The translations under genes were made by a program, and so were the position numbers. DNA of 64,000 nucleotides from Gigaspora margarita (Eukaryota > Glomeromycota > Glomeromycetes > Diversisporales > Gigasporaceae): assembly GCA_009809945.1 (NCBI GenBank), contig WTPW01000149.1, forward strand, positions 125,606-189,605. Reading direction: 5' to 3'. Every line of letters begins with the position of its first letter. Positions within the stretch are counted from its first letter, which is position 1. The notes beneath the pieces are model-generated. The model did no database searches. It was not told the DNA's origin and saw only the letters and a list, made by a program, of their open reading frames with translations. Of the stretch, positions 21,138 to 31,489 are shown in pieces.

Positions 21138-21639
21138 TAACAAACATTATTTGTTCCTAGAGTATGCCCCATATAAGCATATTTTTATAATAAATAGACA
21201 TTTTATGTTCATCTATTTGCATTCCAATTATGTATTTTAAAACATTCCAAATTCTTATATTCATCCATTTTAATTCTAACTCAACATTGTTGGTTTGACT
21301 TCTGAATAATCAAGATATAAGATTCATGATTTCAGTTTGAATCAGTTTATATAAGGTATGTGCTATCTTCAAGTGCTTATAGGCTTTAAGTCATTGCAAT
21401 ATCTTATTTTTATTTCTTTCATCTTAAAATAATTGAGTATGTGTATTTTATAAAGTTTTTTTTATAATTATTTACTTATGTTCATCTATTTCAAGTTTCG
21501 AAAAACAAAGAAATCCTGGTAGACAGATTATTTTTAAAAAAAATTAACGATTTAAGTCTTTGACTGATTGAACACGATATATAAGAATTTATATGATTTT
21601 CATATAAAATAACAATTTTTGCATTACTATTAGACTTAT

Positions 21640-22015
21640 GTAATATTGAAGTTGTCCCCTGTAATTTTACTGACCTCTAGGTATTACTAGTACAGTCCTC
21701 CATTATATAAGTCAGTCAAGGCCAGTTTCAAATGTATTACAAAATCCCCTTAGGATTAGTTTATCCTTGCAGAACACTTGGTAGAGCAGTTCCTGTTCTA
21801 CACAGGTATTACCTATGCTTCAGTAACTTATGCATCTACTGAGGCAGACTACTTGTAGTCTAGAGATTAATCAAAACTGCTACCATTACCTACTTCAACC
21901 CTTGCAAGATTTGCTCTGATCCTAGCACCTACCTCACCATCCTACTAGTTCTTACACCAGATTCACAAACTTTTATTTATTATTATTTATTATTATTATA
22001 TATTAAATTATTAAA
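21640..22015 (-). mobile_element. SINE body fragment (minus orientation)
   Basis: GTAGAGCAGTTCCTGTTCTA and CACAGGTATTACCTATGCTT form an inverted match to about 22625-22690 of the neighbouring SINE. CTAGCACCTACCTCACC likewise matches its complement near 22550. A degenerate body fragment therefore lies head to head with the full copy. It ends in a simple ATT-rich tract. Confidence 0.55.
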
Positions 22016-22031
22016 TTAAATATATATTTTT

Positions 22032-22996
22032 AGAGTGTGATGACTTAGGGAAGTTGTTAAGTTGTCACCCTCTAAGTGGCAGGTCTAGAGTTCAAATCTT
22101 ACTGGTGAAACTTTGAAAAATGGGCCTGTGGTACAGTAACTATTGTCTTGTTGATTGGTTAGATATATTATCTGTAATCCTTGGTTACTATCTAGAATGG
22201 TTCTTTCAGGCGTAGTTGTGTACTATATACAGATAAATCCAAGGGACCAGAGAAATAGAAACCTATTTGGCAAGTTCTAAGTAAGGAGGTAGCAAAGATC
22301 TTTGACAGTGCTTCCAAAACCAGAGAATCAGAGACCGAAGCCAGAATATCAGATGAATAAAGACCCTCAGAGACAGGAGTTCACAAACCTGGCTGCTAGA
22401 GTTACATCAAAGAAAAAGAACCTATGCTATAGAAGTAGGTACCAAGGGAAGAAAGAACCATAGTGGCACCTAATGCCAGGTGAATCAACCCTTTCAGGCT
22501 AACTGGTTTAAAAGTTTGGGAAGTCAGTATAATGACCAGTAGAATAGTAGAGATAGGTGCTAGGCTGGAGTGAACCTTACAAGAACAAAAAGTAGGTAAC
22601 CTTGTCTTGCAAGTATTGGCCTTAGCCATAGCGATAATTACTGAAGTGTAGGTATTACCTGTGTAAGACAAAAACTGCTCTACCAAATTTTCTGCAAGAA
22701 TAAACTAGTTCTAAGGGCTATGCTAGTAAATGATTTGGGTTCAAATGACTATATAAATACCGCAAATACTAGTAAACAGTTGAGATTGGTCAAAGGAGCT
22801 AAAGATCAGAGGGTTTAAATAGGCAATTCCTATAGTTTGGTTGCAGGTATGGCATCTAGTGTAGAACTTTCAGCAGACTATTTAAATTAGATACCAAAAG
22901 TGTATGTATAGCTAGTTGTACTTTCATCCAAGTATAATTTCCTGATATTTAAACTGAATAAATCCTATGCCCCAAGCAGGCACTTTGAAACCAAAA
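22032..22996 (+). mobile_element. tRNA-derived SINE, copy 1
   Basis: The 5' head (AGAGTGTGATGACTTAGGG, then CAGGTCTAGAGTTCAAATC) is tRNA-like, with A- and B-box-like sequences. It equals the head of the SINE at 56294-57060 read on its own strand. The shared core lies at about 22815-22930 (AATAGGCAATTCCTATAG, GTTGCAGGTATGGC, TAGTGTAGAAC). An AATAAAT signal follows near 22955, then an AT tract. ATATATTTTTA-like sequence occurs on both sides as a possible target duplication. The minus-strand frame at 22402-22686 is a shadow. Confidence 0.75.
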
Positions 22997-23147
22997 TATA
23001 TATATATATATATTTTTAATCAATATTTCAAATTTTATTGTACATTCTTTACAATATTATTTTTATATTATTATATAATATTCTAAACTACTTTTGCACT
23101 TTATCACATCTATTTTTATAAAAAACTAGTCCTAAATACTTATCTGT

Positions 23148-23280
23148 TATAGGACCCCAAAATATAAATAAATAGGTCAGATTAATTATTAAATTACTAA
23201 AAATAGAAAAATCTATAGAAAAACTCTTAAAATATATAATAATAATAATAATAATAATACCTGATTTAAGGTAAGATTAT
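23148..23280. mobile_element. Family D MITE, truncated copy
   Basis: It starts AGGACCCCAAAATATAAATA and continues AATTACTAAAAATAGAAA. It then runs into an ATA microsatellite and ends TACCTGATTTAAGG. Complete relatives lie at 53085-53270, 53753-53937 and 56000-56178. Confidence 0.65.
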
Positions 23281-23405
23281 CTATTTAAACTCCACAAATT
23301 ATTAACAATATCTTATACAAAAGCCTCCCTCTAGATGGCAAAAGTCCTAGCCCTATCATTTCCCACTCAATTGATACTCTAAATCATACCATACTCAATC
23401 ACAAC

Positions 23406-23806
23406 TAGGGATGAGCATGGTCACAAACAGTCACAATTTTCATAACCAATTTGCTAAATACTGAGATAATTTTTTACTTTTGAGCTCTTAATGAAAGTTG
23501 TTTAGAATTAAATTCTGGTCATCCAATCTTATAAGTGAAAAGAAAAATACCTTCTCTGGAACTCAGAATTTCAAAATTTGTAATGTTATAACTGGTTATT
23601 AACCAACGGTCGATGACTGGTCATGACATTACAAATTTTAAAATTCTGAGTTTCAGAGAAGGTATCGTTCTTTCTACTTATAAGATGGGATAACCAGAAT
23701 TTAATTCTGAACAACTTTCATTAAGAGCTCAAACGTAAAAAATCATCTCAGTATTTAGCAAACCGGCTATAAAAATTGTGACCATTTGTGACTATGCCTA
23801 TCCCTA
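23406..23806. mobile_element. hAT-type foldback element, perfect 8-bp duplication
   Basis: The ends are TAGGGATGAGCATGGTCACA and the complement-paired TTTGTGACTATGCCTATCCC-TA. The flanks are ATCACAAC on both sides (23398-23405 and 23807-23814). The whole 401 bp folds back, and the centre holds a GGTTATTAACC palindrome and GACTGGTCATG. There is no open frame. Confidence 0.9.
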
Positions 23807-24252
23807 ATCACAACCAACATAAATCTCTATACTTCAATTGCCATACTAACTTACCCGAAAAATAACTTTACAAGAGAGAGCAAGAGTCATGTTCTTAAAT
23901 AATAAGATATTCAAAGATCATACAAAAAGAATCATCATACTTTACCGTTAATGGCTGCCAAGCCTCATGCCATAAATTTCCTATCCAAACGCCTTCACCC
24001 TTACTGTTCATAAAACACAAGGTCTCGCCTTACCTTACACTACAATTAGTATAAACCAAGGCATATTCGCCCCAGTCAAGCCTATATCGCTATGAGCAGA
24101 GCTACCTCATAGGACACTCTAAGCATTCTCTCCTTCGACTTCAACTTAGTAAAAACCAATTCCTCAATAATAAATAAATATGTGAGACTTAACTAAATAA
24201 ACCAAAAGGATTAAATGATATTACAACTAGTAACTGCCTTTAACCCTCTAAC

Positions 24253-24466
24253 CAGTGTATAAAATCCGAAAAAAATTTTTGTGCACATGTGCATATTAGA
24301 AAAATTTTTTGTGCAAATTTTAACAATTTGTATATAAAATTGTGCACACCCTATATGTTAATTAAGAAAGTCTTTGTGCACATGTGCACATCCAATTTAA
24401 AAAATTGTGCACACAAAAATAAAATTGTGCACATGTGCACATTGTGCACATAAATTTTATTCACTG
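24253..24466. mobile_element. hAT-type word element (GTGCACATGTGCACA words)
   Basis: The inverted ends are CAGTGTATAAAAT and ATTTTATTCACTG. The flanks CCTCTAAC (24245-24252) and CCTCTACC (24467-24474) agree at 7 of 8 positions. The interior consists of repeated TTGTGCACATGTGCACAT words, which are self-palindromic. Confidence 0.85.
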
Positions 24467-24474
24467 CCTCTACC

Positions 24475-26976
24475 ACTTAAACCAAATTTTGAACTTCCAC
24501 AGCACCTACAAATAATCGCTTACCCAACCCTTTTTTTAAACTAACCCTAAACTAATACCCATACCTTATACATACCTGCTTACCCAAACTCAAAATACCT
24601 TAATAAACTCTTCTATATATTAAACAAATACTTCTACGACACATTACCATCACCTTATTTTATTTACCCGTAACCTCTCAATTTTAATCCTATATTCTCT
24701 GCAAATCTATACCGCTTATATCCCTGTACAACCTAAACTTACCCTTTCTCTTGCACGATAGTACCTTTTTCAAGTTATTCATTTGCCTTTACACATGAAC
24801 TCTCCGGACCCTATAACCACTGTCCCTAAAACTCCCTGCTCTTACTTAAAATCTTGTTGTAAATTATAAGATCAAATTCTCGCTCTAAAATACAACAATA
24901 GTGAATTAATAATCAGAATTATTAGATACCCTAATAGGTAAGTTCAAATTAGTAACAGGTTTAGAAGATTTCTATACAATAAAGGTTTTAAAAGCGCAAG
25001 GATTAATCTGGTTTTTAACGGAACATGAATAAGTTTCTTTAACCAGTTCAAGGTTAAACTTCATGCGGACCGGATAGTAGAATAATCTATCATTCCCAAT
25101 GCCAATCTATTTTTAGAAAATGACTATTGCATACAATATACGATTCAGAAATCTCAAATCAAACAAATGCTATATTCAAATAATTCATTGCCTGAATAAT
25201 AGAAAACGACAGATATTCAAAAATCAATTAATACAGAAATAGAATTAGATCTTAGGTTCTTATCCCATAAATAGAATGTAATTAAGATCAGCAATATATA
25301 TATATTTTTTAATCGGAATAAAGGTAATATAATAATAATAAACCAGAATCGCTAATCAAGATATCTTTAAGCTAATTTTACAGATGCGTATACGCAAAAT
25401 TTCCAGTTTCAAACAAAGAACGCTTTACCATTATCGTGTAATCATTGATTATCAAGCGAGCTCCACGTGAGAAAATCAAAGCAAGAAATCAATTATTTAT
25501 ACGTTTAAAGCTAGGATAAGATTTGCTGTAACGCACAAACACGGAATAAGCGCTTCAATGGATGTGAAGATGCAACATGCGATGCTCTCAATATGCATTC
25601 ACACCTTTGCTTCGCCTCATGCATAATCCAATAATATGCAAGATTTTGCGGACGCACGCGTCTTAATTTGCCGTATAACCATACACTTCGTGAAATTTTC
25701 AATATCACTCCGTTCCTGGTATACACTACGTGATTTCATCACTCCGTTCCTGGTATAATCTAAACAGACGTCAAGCAATTATTGGCTTTAGAGCATCGCA
25801 TGTTGTTGATGAAAGTGTTAAGAATTGAGAATAATAATAATTAGCTATACTGCAAATGTTAGGCACAAAATATTATAGTAATTAAAATAATAAAAACAAT
25901 GCTCATTAAATTTCTTGAAGTTTCTTAAGCTACAGCTTTATTGCTTTAAAGAAATTATTAAAAAAATGTTAAGCGCAAATATAAATTAAAACAAAAAAAT
26001 AATGCTCAATAAATTCTTAAAGTTTCTTAAATTACAGTTTTATTGCATGTATATTCGACAATGTAAAGAAAATAACTTATCTATAATTATATCCCATTTA
26101 TATATTTTTTACTTTAACGGTTTTAGCCTACGATAAATGTTAAAATCAGTTTTACCACGCGATAAAACCAAAACATAGTGTCGTTATCTCGCATGACTAG
26201 TACGTACGTGCTATCTCAAAGTAACACGAATATCAAATCCGGTATGCACAATAGCAATATGTTGGACTAGCACGGCGCATTAACATGTGAAATCATAGAT
26301 TTTTAACGCCCAATCAAATGCAAGATTTGGCTCACATGGCGGTTAACCATGCACTCCGTTGCAAGCATGACTACGTTCCTGGTATATGCTTTCCGATTTG
26401 CGAAATAACATGAATTTAAAATTATAGTCAAAACATACATGGCAAGTCCATTAATAAGTGAAACTGAGATACAGGACAAATTTGTGGGGGATTTGCACTA
26501 TAAGGGAGTATTCAAGGAAATCATTCAATGAAATCCGACTGTGACACAATATAAAGTTCAAAGGACATTGTGTTACCAAATTTCGCAAGGGAATCCTTTG
26601 TAAGTAAGTTTCATTGACTTGAGTAATGCAATTTAAATGGACTTTAAGGATGGTAAATGAAAAGTATCTAGAATATATACGTATTTAGATAACGTACGTA
26701 CGTAAAAATCACTTTAAGATAAGAAATCATAACTACAAATTTTTATCATATCTTTAATACAGTTTTTGGAATAAATTTCAAATTTTGCCTTTTTTGTCAA
26801 ATTAAAAATTTCCGGAAATCTAATTAGAAATTTCTTAACATCAACTATTTATGAATATTAATAAATTTTTCATGAACATTAATATAAATAACTTAAGGAT
26901 ACTAGCATTATACGTCAAAGTTTAGTCTTTTAAAAATCTTTTTCTAAATCAAATAACTCATAAAAACTTAAAAAAA
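24475..26976. other. Intergenic region 5' of the phosphatase gene
   Basis: This region is less repetitive than the rest of the window and contains more CpG. Three copies of a short word, CTCCGTTCCTGGTATA or a shortened form, occur near 25710, 25743 and 26368. One 71-codon minus-strand frame (25511-25726) resembles no family I know, and I leave it uncalled. The last 150 bp before 26977 are the likely core promoter and 5' leader, but no specific element stands out. Confidence 0.4.
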
Positions 26977-27207
26977 ATGACATTCTTCAATTTATTTACC
27001 AAGTTATTTGCTATCATTCTCATTAGTAGCACTATCATTGTAGCTGCTGATGTAGTTAAAGGGATATGGTTTGATCGAATCGTTTTAATTATATTCGAAA
27101 ATACGAATGGGTCCGTGGCTTTTGCGGATCCATATTTTCAAGAATTAACGAAGAGGGCACAAGGTGTATATCTTTCCGAGTTCTATGCCGTGGAACATCC
27201 TAGTGAG
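26977..27207 (+). CDS. Secreted phosphoesterase (acid phosphatase-like), exon 1
   Basis: The gene has three exons (26977-27207, 27274-27409, 27529-28136) and encodes 324 residues. Exon 1 begins MTFFNLFTKLFAIILISSTI, a clear signal peptide likely cut near AADVVKG. The mature start of the phosphoesterase fold (PF04185-type) follows with FDRIVLIIFENTNGS. The ENT motif in that stretch is the family's metal-binding/nucleophile region. AFADPYFQELTKRAQG and FYAVEHPSE come next. These enzymes hydrolyse phosphate monoesters, or phospholipid head groups in relatives, outside the cell. In a mycorrhizal fungus, a role in phosphate scavenging or at the cell wall is plausible inference. The donor is GTAGGT, used in phase 0. 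Confidence 0.92.
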
Positions 27208-27273
27208 GTAGGTTTTTTAGCCTCATTTATGATGTATCCCAATAAATTTTATTAATAAGTTTCTTTTATCTAG

Positions 27274-27409
27274 CCTAACTATATTGCGCAAATTTCTGGC
27301 TCAACTTACGGAATTTTGGATGACAATAATTATGACATTGATGCTACTACGCTTGTAGACCTCCTTGAAAATAAAAGTATTTCATGGAAGGGCTACATGG
27401 AAGACTATC
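27274..27409 (+). CDS. Secreted phosphoesterase, exon 2
   Basis: After a TTTTATCTAG acceptor, the exon encodes PNYIAQISGSTYGILDDNNY, then DIDATTLVDLLENKSISWKG and YMEDY. The run HPSEPNY..Q.SGS across the exon junction is a hallmark of fungal acid phosphatases of this family. The donor is GTAAGT (27410), with one base left over (phase 1). The 66-bp first intron and 119-bp second intron are ordinary sizes for fungi. Confidence 0.92.
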
Positions 27410-27528
27410 GTAAGTCTTCATATAAATTTAAATAATACTATTATATATATAAGTTTTCACACATTACACACATAAGTTTACACATACATTTCACTATACT
27501 AAAATTTTATTAATTTAAAAAACTTTAG

Positions 27529-28136
27529 CCGAAAATTGCTTCTTGAACGCAACTTCTAAGCCATATGCTAGGAAGCATAATCCCTTTTTTTCTTTTACAA
27601 CGATTACCAAAAATGCTACCCGTTGTGCAAAGGTAGTTAATGGTAGTCGACTTGACGATGATATTGCGAATAATGAAGTGCCACAAGTTGTATATTATGT
27701 CCCCAATCTAAATAATGATGCTCATGACACCAATATCACTTTTGCATCCTCATGGTTTAAAAACTGGTTCGAACCTAAACTCCAAAAGTCTTCATTTACT
27801 AATAAGACACTATTTTTTATCACTTTTGATGAAAATGATAATAACAATGACACTGTCAATCATATTTATTCTGCTCTTTATGGCACGCCCGTTAAAAATA
27901 ATACTGATCATAATGACACAACTCGTTATAGTCATTATTCATACTTACGCACTGTTGAGGACAATTGGAACCTCGGTTCTCTAGGTCGGAATGATTCAAA
28001 CGCCATCGCTTTTACTAAATATTTGATACAGTCGTCCTCTTCTTCAGGCACCTCCTATGCAATCAAAAACTCTATACATTCACACAATCTTTGGATACCA
28101 TTTATTTTATTATTATATATAGTCATAAAAAATTAA
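27529..28136 (+). CDS. Secreted phosphoesterase, exon 3
   Basis: After an AACTTTAG acceptor, the exon encodes PENCFLNAT, YARKHNPFFSFTTI and QVVYYVPNLNNDAHDTN. It continues with ITFDENDNNND, YGTPVKN, RYSHYSYLRTVEDNWNLGSL and a Ser-rich stretch. The NNDAHD and ITFDEND segments are the expected metal-binding blocks of the family, and HYSYLRTVEDNWNLG is its conserved C-terminal signature. Many N-x-S/T sites suggest N-glycosylation. The end (HNLWIPFILLLYIVIKN) is hydrophobic, consistent with a GPI signal after SSSSSGTS or a membrane anchor. The stop is TAA. Length and motifs look complete, so this is the best intact host gene in the window. Confidence 0.92.
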
Positions 28137-28555
28137 CTTTATGCGATAAGTAAAGTATTTAGGAGAACAAAATATACTTTTAAATTTTCATGCAAATCAG
28201 ATAATTTTTATTAATGTATTATCATCATTTTACACTTTTGCAAAAAAATAAAAAATTTTGAATAGTTTAAATGCCTTTCTGAGTTAAAATTCATTGAGCG
28301 TGCTGTTTCTAAAGAATAATTTTAATAAGAAAATTTCTAATTGTATGCGGTGTATGTATACGGTATTGACAATTAATTTACAAATTCGTGCAACAAATGC
28401 CTTAAACAATTTTATTAACAAAAATTAAACCCTTGCTTATAGTTAGGTAAGAGTGAGCCTAGGATGGAGCAAGGTATAGTTTATACCAAAAATTCGCAAG
28501 GAATTTTTTTTTGTTAGTAGCTAAAAAGTGGTTTTATAATCAAAATTTTGTGATA
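28137..28555. other. 3' flank of the phosphatase gene
   Basis: This AT-rich stretch after the stop codon presumably includes the 3' UTR. AATAAAAAATTTTGAATAG near 28245 could supply a polyadenylation signal, but AT-richness makes this weak. No gene is seen. Confidence 0.35.
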
Positions 28556-28712
28556 TCCTCTTTTAATTATTAGTATTCAATAAATTAAGTTAAGACTCTA
28601 ATCTAATTCGTAATCCGTGAATTACAAATAGAAATCCTCTTTTAATAATTAGTATTCAATAAATTAAGCAAAAGACTCTAATCTAATTCGTAATCCGTGA
28701 ATAAGGGAAAGA
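28556..28712. repeat. Tandem duplication, 79-bp unit
   Basis: Two copies start TCCTCTTTTAAT (28556 and 28635) and run through AGTATTCAATAAATTAAG and ACTCTAATCTAATTCGTAAT. The second copy leads directly into the foldback that follows. Confidence 0.8.
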
Positions 28713-29163
28713 AATTGATTAGTGATTGACAGGATGCATTTTATGTAATACTCATAATCTGGAACCAATTTTAAAATTTCTCGATTTCTGCAACCTAACT
28801 TCTTTTGTGCTTCTATAAAAATTGTAAAGACAAATTACTTTTTCCCTACAGTGGTGAAATAATCAAAATTGACCAATGGATTGTGAGATATTATCATTTT
28901 GTCTTCATGATCTTAAGAAATTTCTTTGCAGATCTGTAAAGAAATTTTATATTGTCACAAAAACAAAGAACCCGATATCTTGGGTCAATTTTGATGATTT
29001 ACTACTGTTAGAAAGAGAAAAATTGCCTTTACAATTTTTATAAAGATGTTAACTTGACAGAAATTAAGAGATTTTAAAATTGTCTCCAGATTATGAGTAT
29101 TAATTGTTTTGATATAAAATGTACACTGCCAATTATAAAATTCTTTCCCTTACTCATGGATTA
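28690..29163. repeat. Foldback element, about 470 bp
   Basis: The ends TAATCCGTGAATAAGGGAAA and the complement of TAATCCATGAGTAAGGGAAA are inverted. The arms pair through CATAATCTGGA, AAATTTCTCGATTTCTG, AAAATTGACC and AAGAAATTTC, with the apex near 28920. The TAATCCGT start resembles the MITE at 1453-1939. Confidence 0.75.
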
Positions 29164-29555
29164 TGAATTAAATCTTAATTCTAACTTCAAAGCTTAATTT
29201 TAACTTTAAAAGTAAAGAGAAATTTTTTACAGATGATATAATAATATTTAAAAATATATAGTGGTGAATTTTACTTTCAAAAAATACTAAATCAAATTAA
29301 AGTTTTAATTTTTTTACAGAAGTTTGAAATAATAAAATCTATTATAGTGCTTTAATTACTGTAATTGTCTAATAGTTGCCTTTATAAAGGAATCTAAAAA
29401 GTTTAGTGCCTTTTTTATAAAAAAAATGTAATTAATATCCAAAATAAATTTTTTAAGATTCTTTATTACTATAATTAAAATTAATAGGTAGTTTATCAAA
29501 AAAATCTTAAAATGTTAACTAATAAAAAAATTAAAAATTTTTGATAGACATACTA

Positions 29556-29748
29556 TAGTCAGACCTCCCTAAGTGCACCCATTGGGACTATAAAAAAAAA
29601 TTAACAAGTGTACACTTAGAAAGAGTATGCATTATAGAGTGCAAATTATATAGAGCTCTTATAAGTTGGGACTGGGTTTTACCATGCACTTAGTGAAAAT
29701 TTATATAACCCATGCACTTAGAGAAGTGCACTTAGGGAGATCTGACTA
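29556..29748. mobile_element. pogo-type MITE with TA duplication
   Basis: A 193-bp element begins TAGTCAGACCTCCCTAAGTG and ends in the complement of TAGTCAGATCTCCCTAAGTG. TA lies on both sides. The termini resemble those at 11695-12037 with altered internal words (AAGTGCAC). Confidence 0.75.
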
Positions 29749-29964
29749 TATATTGATTAGATTTTTATAGAAAATGCTAAAATTTTTTAATAAATAATTA
29801 GATATTTTTCTTAACCACCTCAATCAATTAACCAAAATGTGTCAAAAATGTATTAGAAGCTAAATTTTAATTAATTAAAAATAATTTTAAGATCAATAAA
29901 GTATGGTTATAGTATTTTATATAATAGTTTATTCATTATATAAGAGTTTATTTTATATAATTGG

Positions 29965-30550
29965 ATATTTTATATCATGGATAATCATGAAATCGGATGA
30001 TGGTAAAATCCACATGATCTCTGTATGGCTTCCATATGCATCAAATTTCCTAAAATTTCTGAAAATTGTATAAACAATCGATCTAATCAATCTACACTAT
30101 GTAATCAAAACAATCGAATGCTAGGGATGCTTATATGCTATATAAATCGCATTCTTGATATCTATATATAAAAGACTTTCTAACTGTATCAAAAAGGCTC
30201 CTAACCCTATCCCTAACCCTAACCACGAGCCAAAAAAGAGTCTATTAAATTACTAATAAAAAAAATTTTGCTTTGTGTTTAGGGTTAGGGTTAGAGTTGT
30301 CTTTTTAATACAGTTAGAAGGTCTTTTATATATAGATATCAAGAATGCGATTTATGCAGCATATAGGCAATATTGAATTAACCTCTCAGTTATAGCATTT
30401 GATTGCTTTAATTATGTAGTGTAGATTGATTAGATTGATTGTTAACATGATTTTTGGAAATTTTAGGAAATCTGATGCATACAGTAATCACATGAATTTT
30501 ACCATCATCCAATTTCATGATCATCTGTGACATTTTATGTAATTGAAAGT
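29965..30550. repeat. Foldback element with TTAGGG-like apex
   Basis: Arms of about 260 bp pair through CGGATGATGGTAAAATCCAC, TTTCCTAAAATTTC, GTAGATTGATTAG, TTGATATCTATATATAAA and CTTTCTAACTGTAT. CCCTATCCCTAACCCTAACC lies on the left of the apex, and TTAGGGTTAGGGTTAGAG on the right. A truncated arm recurs near 55665-55740. Confidence 0.8.
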
Positions 30551-31480
30551 TTTTTTACATACGAAATATTCTAACAGTAATAAAATTTTTTTTCAATATT
30601 TACATATGTATAGTAAATACAATAACAACCAAAATTTATAACAAAAATTTTTTTGAATATAAAAATATTTATTTTTTGAATCTTTTTCTTCTATGAATAA
30701 ATTTTTTCTATTACTATTTGATACTTTGCTTCTTATTCAAATATTTCTTCCATTAACTATTACATTTTTTTTTACAAGTAAATTTCTTCTATTACTATTT
30801 GATATATCTTCACTTACTCAATAACTTATTTGCATTTTTTTCAATATTCAAAATAGCCCTAGGACTTTTTTTTATACACACATATATAGGTAATACTTAT
30901 TTATTTGATACAACTTCACTTCATATTCAATTCTTTTCTTCACATTAAGACTTATTTATTCATATTAATTTTGAAATTTTGAAAAATTTTGGTCTTATTT
31001 TTCTACAAATATTCATATTATACCACTAAAAACTGTTTTTTATTTTGGATCTTCTTTCAAATTTTATGAAGTTATGAATTCTAGAAAAAGGAAGCATTTA
31101 TATTCTCTTTCTTCTTGTTCTTCTTTCCTATAGTTCTCATTTTTATTTTTACTTCTGTTCTCATCATTATTGCTCTTGTTCTTATACCCATCATTCTCAC
31201 TCTTATTATCATCATTCTTGTTATCGTACCTGTCATTCTCACTTATGCACTCATTATTCTCATTCTTGTTATTTATTTTTATGTTACAAGTACTATTATA
31301 ATAGTAGATCAAGTTCAAGCAAAGGTAAATTATCTATTCAATATTGTCAAATTACAATAATTTTTTACTGATACAAATATCTGCTGTATAATATTTAACT
31401 GGATTCTAGAAGTAATCACAAAAATTTAAAAGGTATATTGTATATTTTATTTTAATTATTGTTTAACATTTATATGAATA
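30551..31480. other. AT-rich stretch with a low-complexity segment
   Basis: Positions 31110-31320 are built from degenerate ATTCTCATT/CTTGTTATT words. On the minus strand they give an Asn/Lys/Glu-rich frame (NDGYKNKSNNDENRSKNKNE). Such composition is common in Glomeromycotina proteins, but no ends or introns support a gene. Confidence 0.4.
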
Positions 31481-31489
31481 TTAGTTAAT

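Noticed and set aside
22402-22686. 94-codon minus-strand frame
   Set aside because: Lies within a tRNA-derived SINE and is antisense to it.
25511-25726. 71-codon minus-strand frame near the phosphatase
   Set aside because: No motif, no splice context and no recognisable family.
27715-27984. 89-codon frame inside the phosphatase
   Set aside because: Alternative-frame shadow of exon 3.
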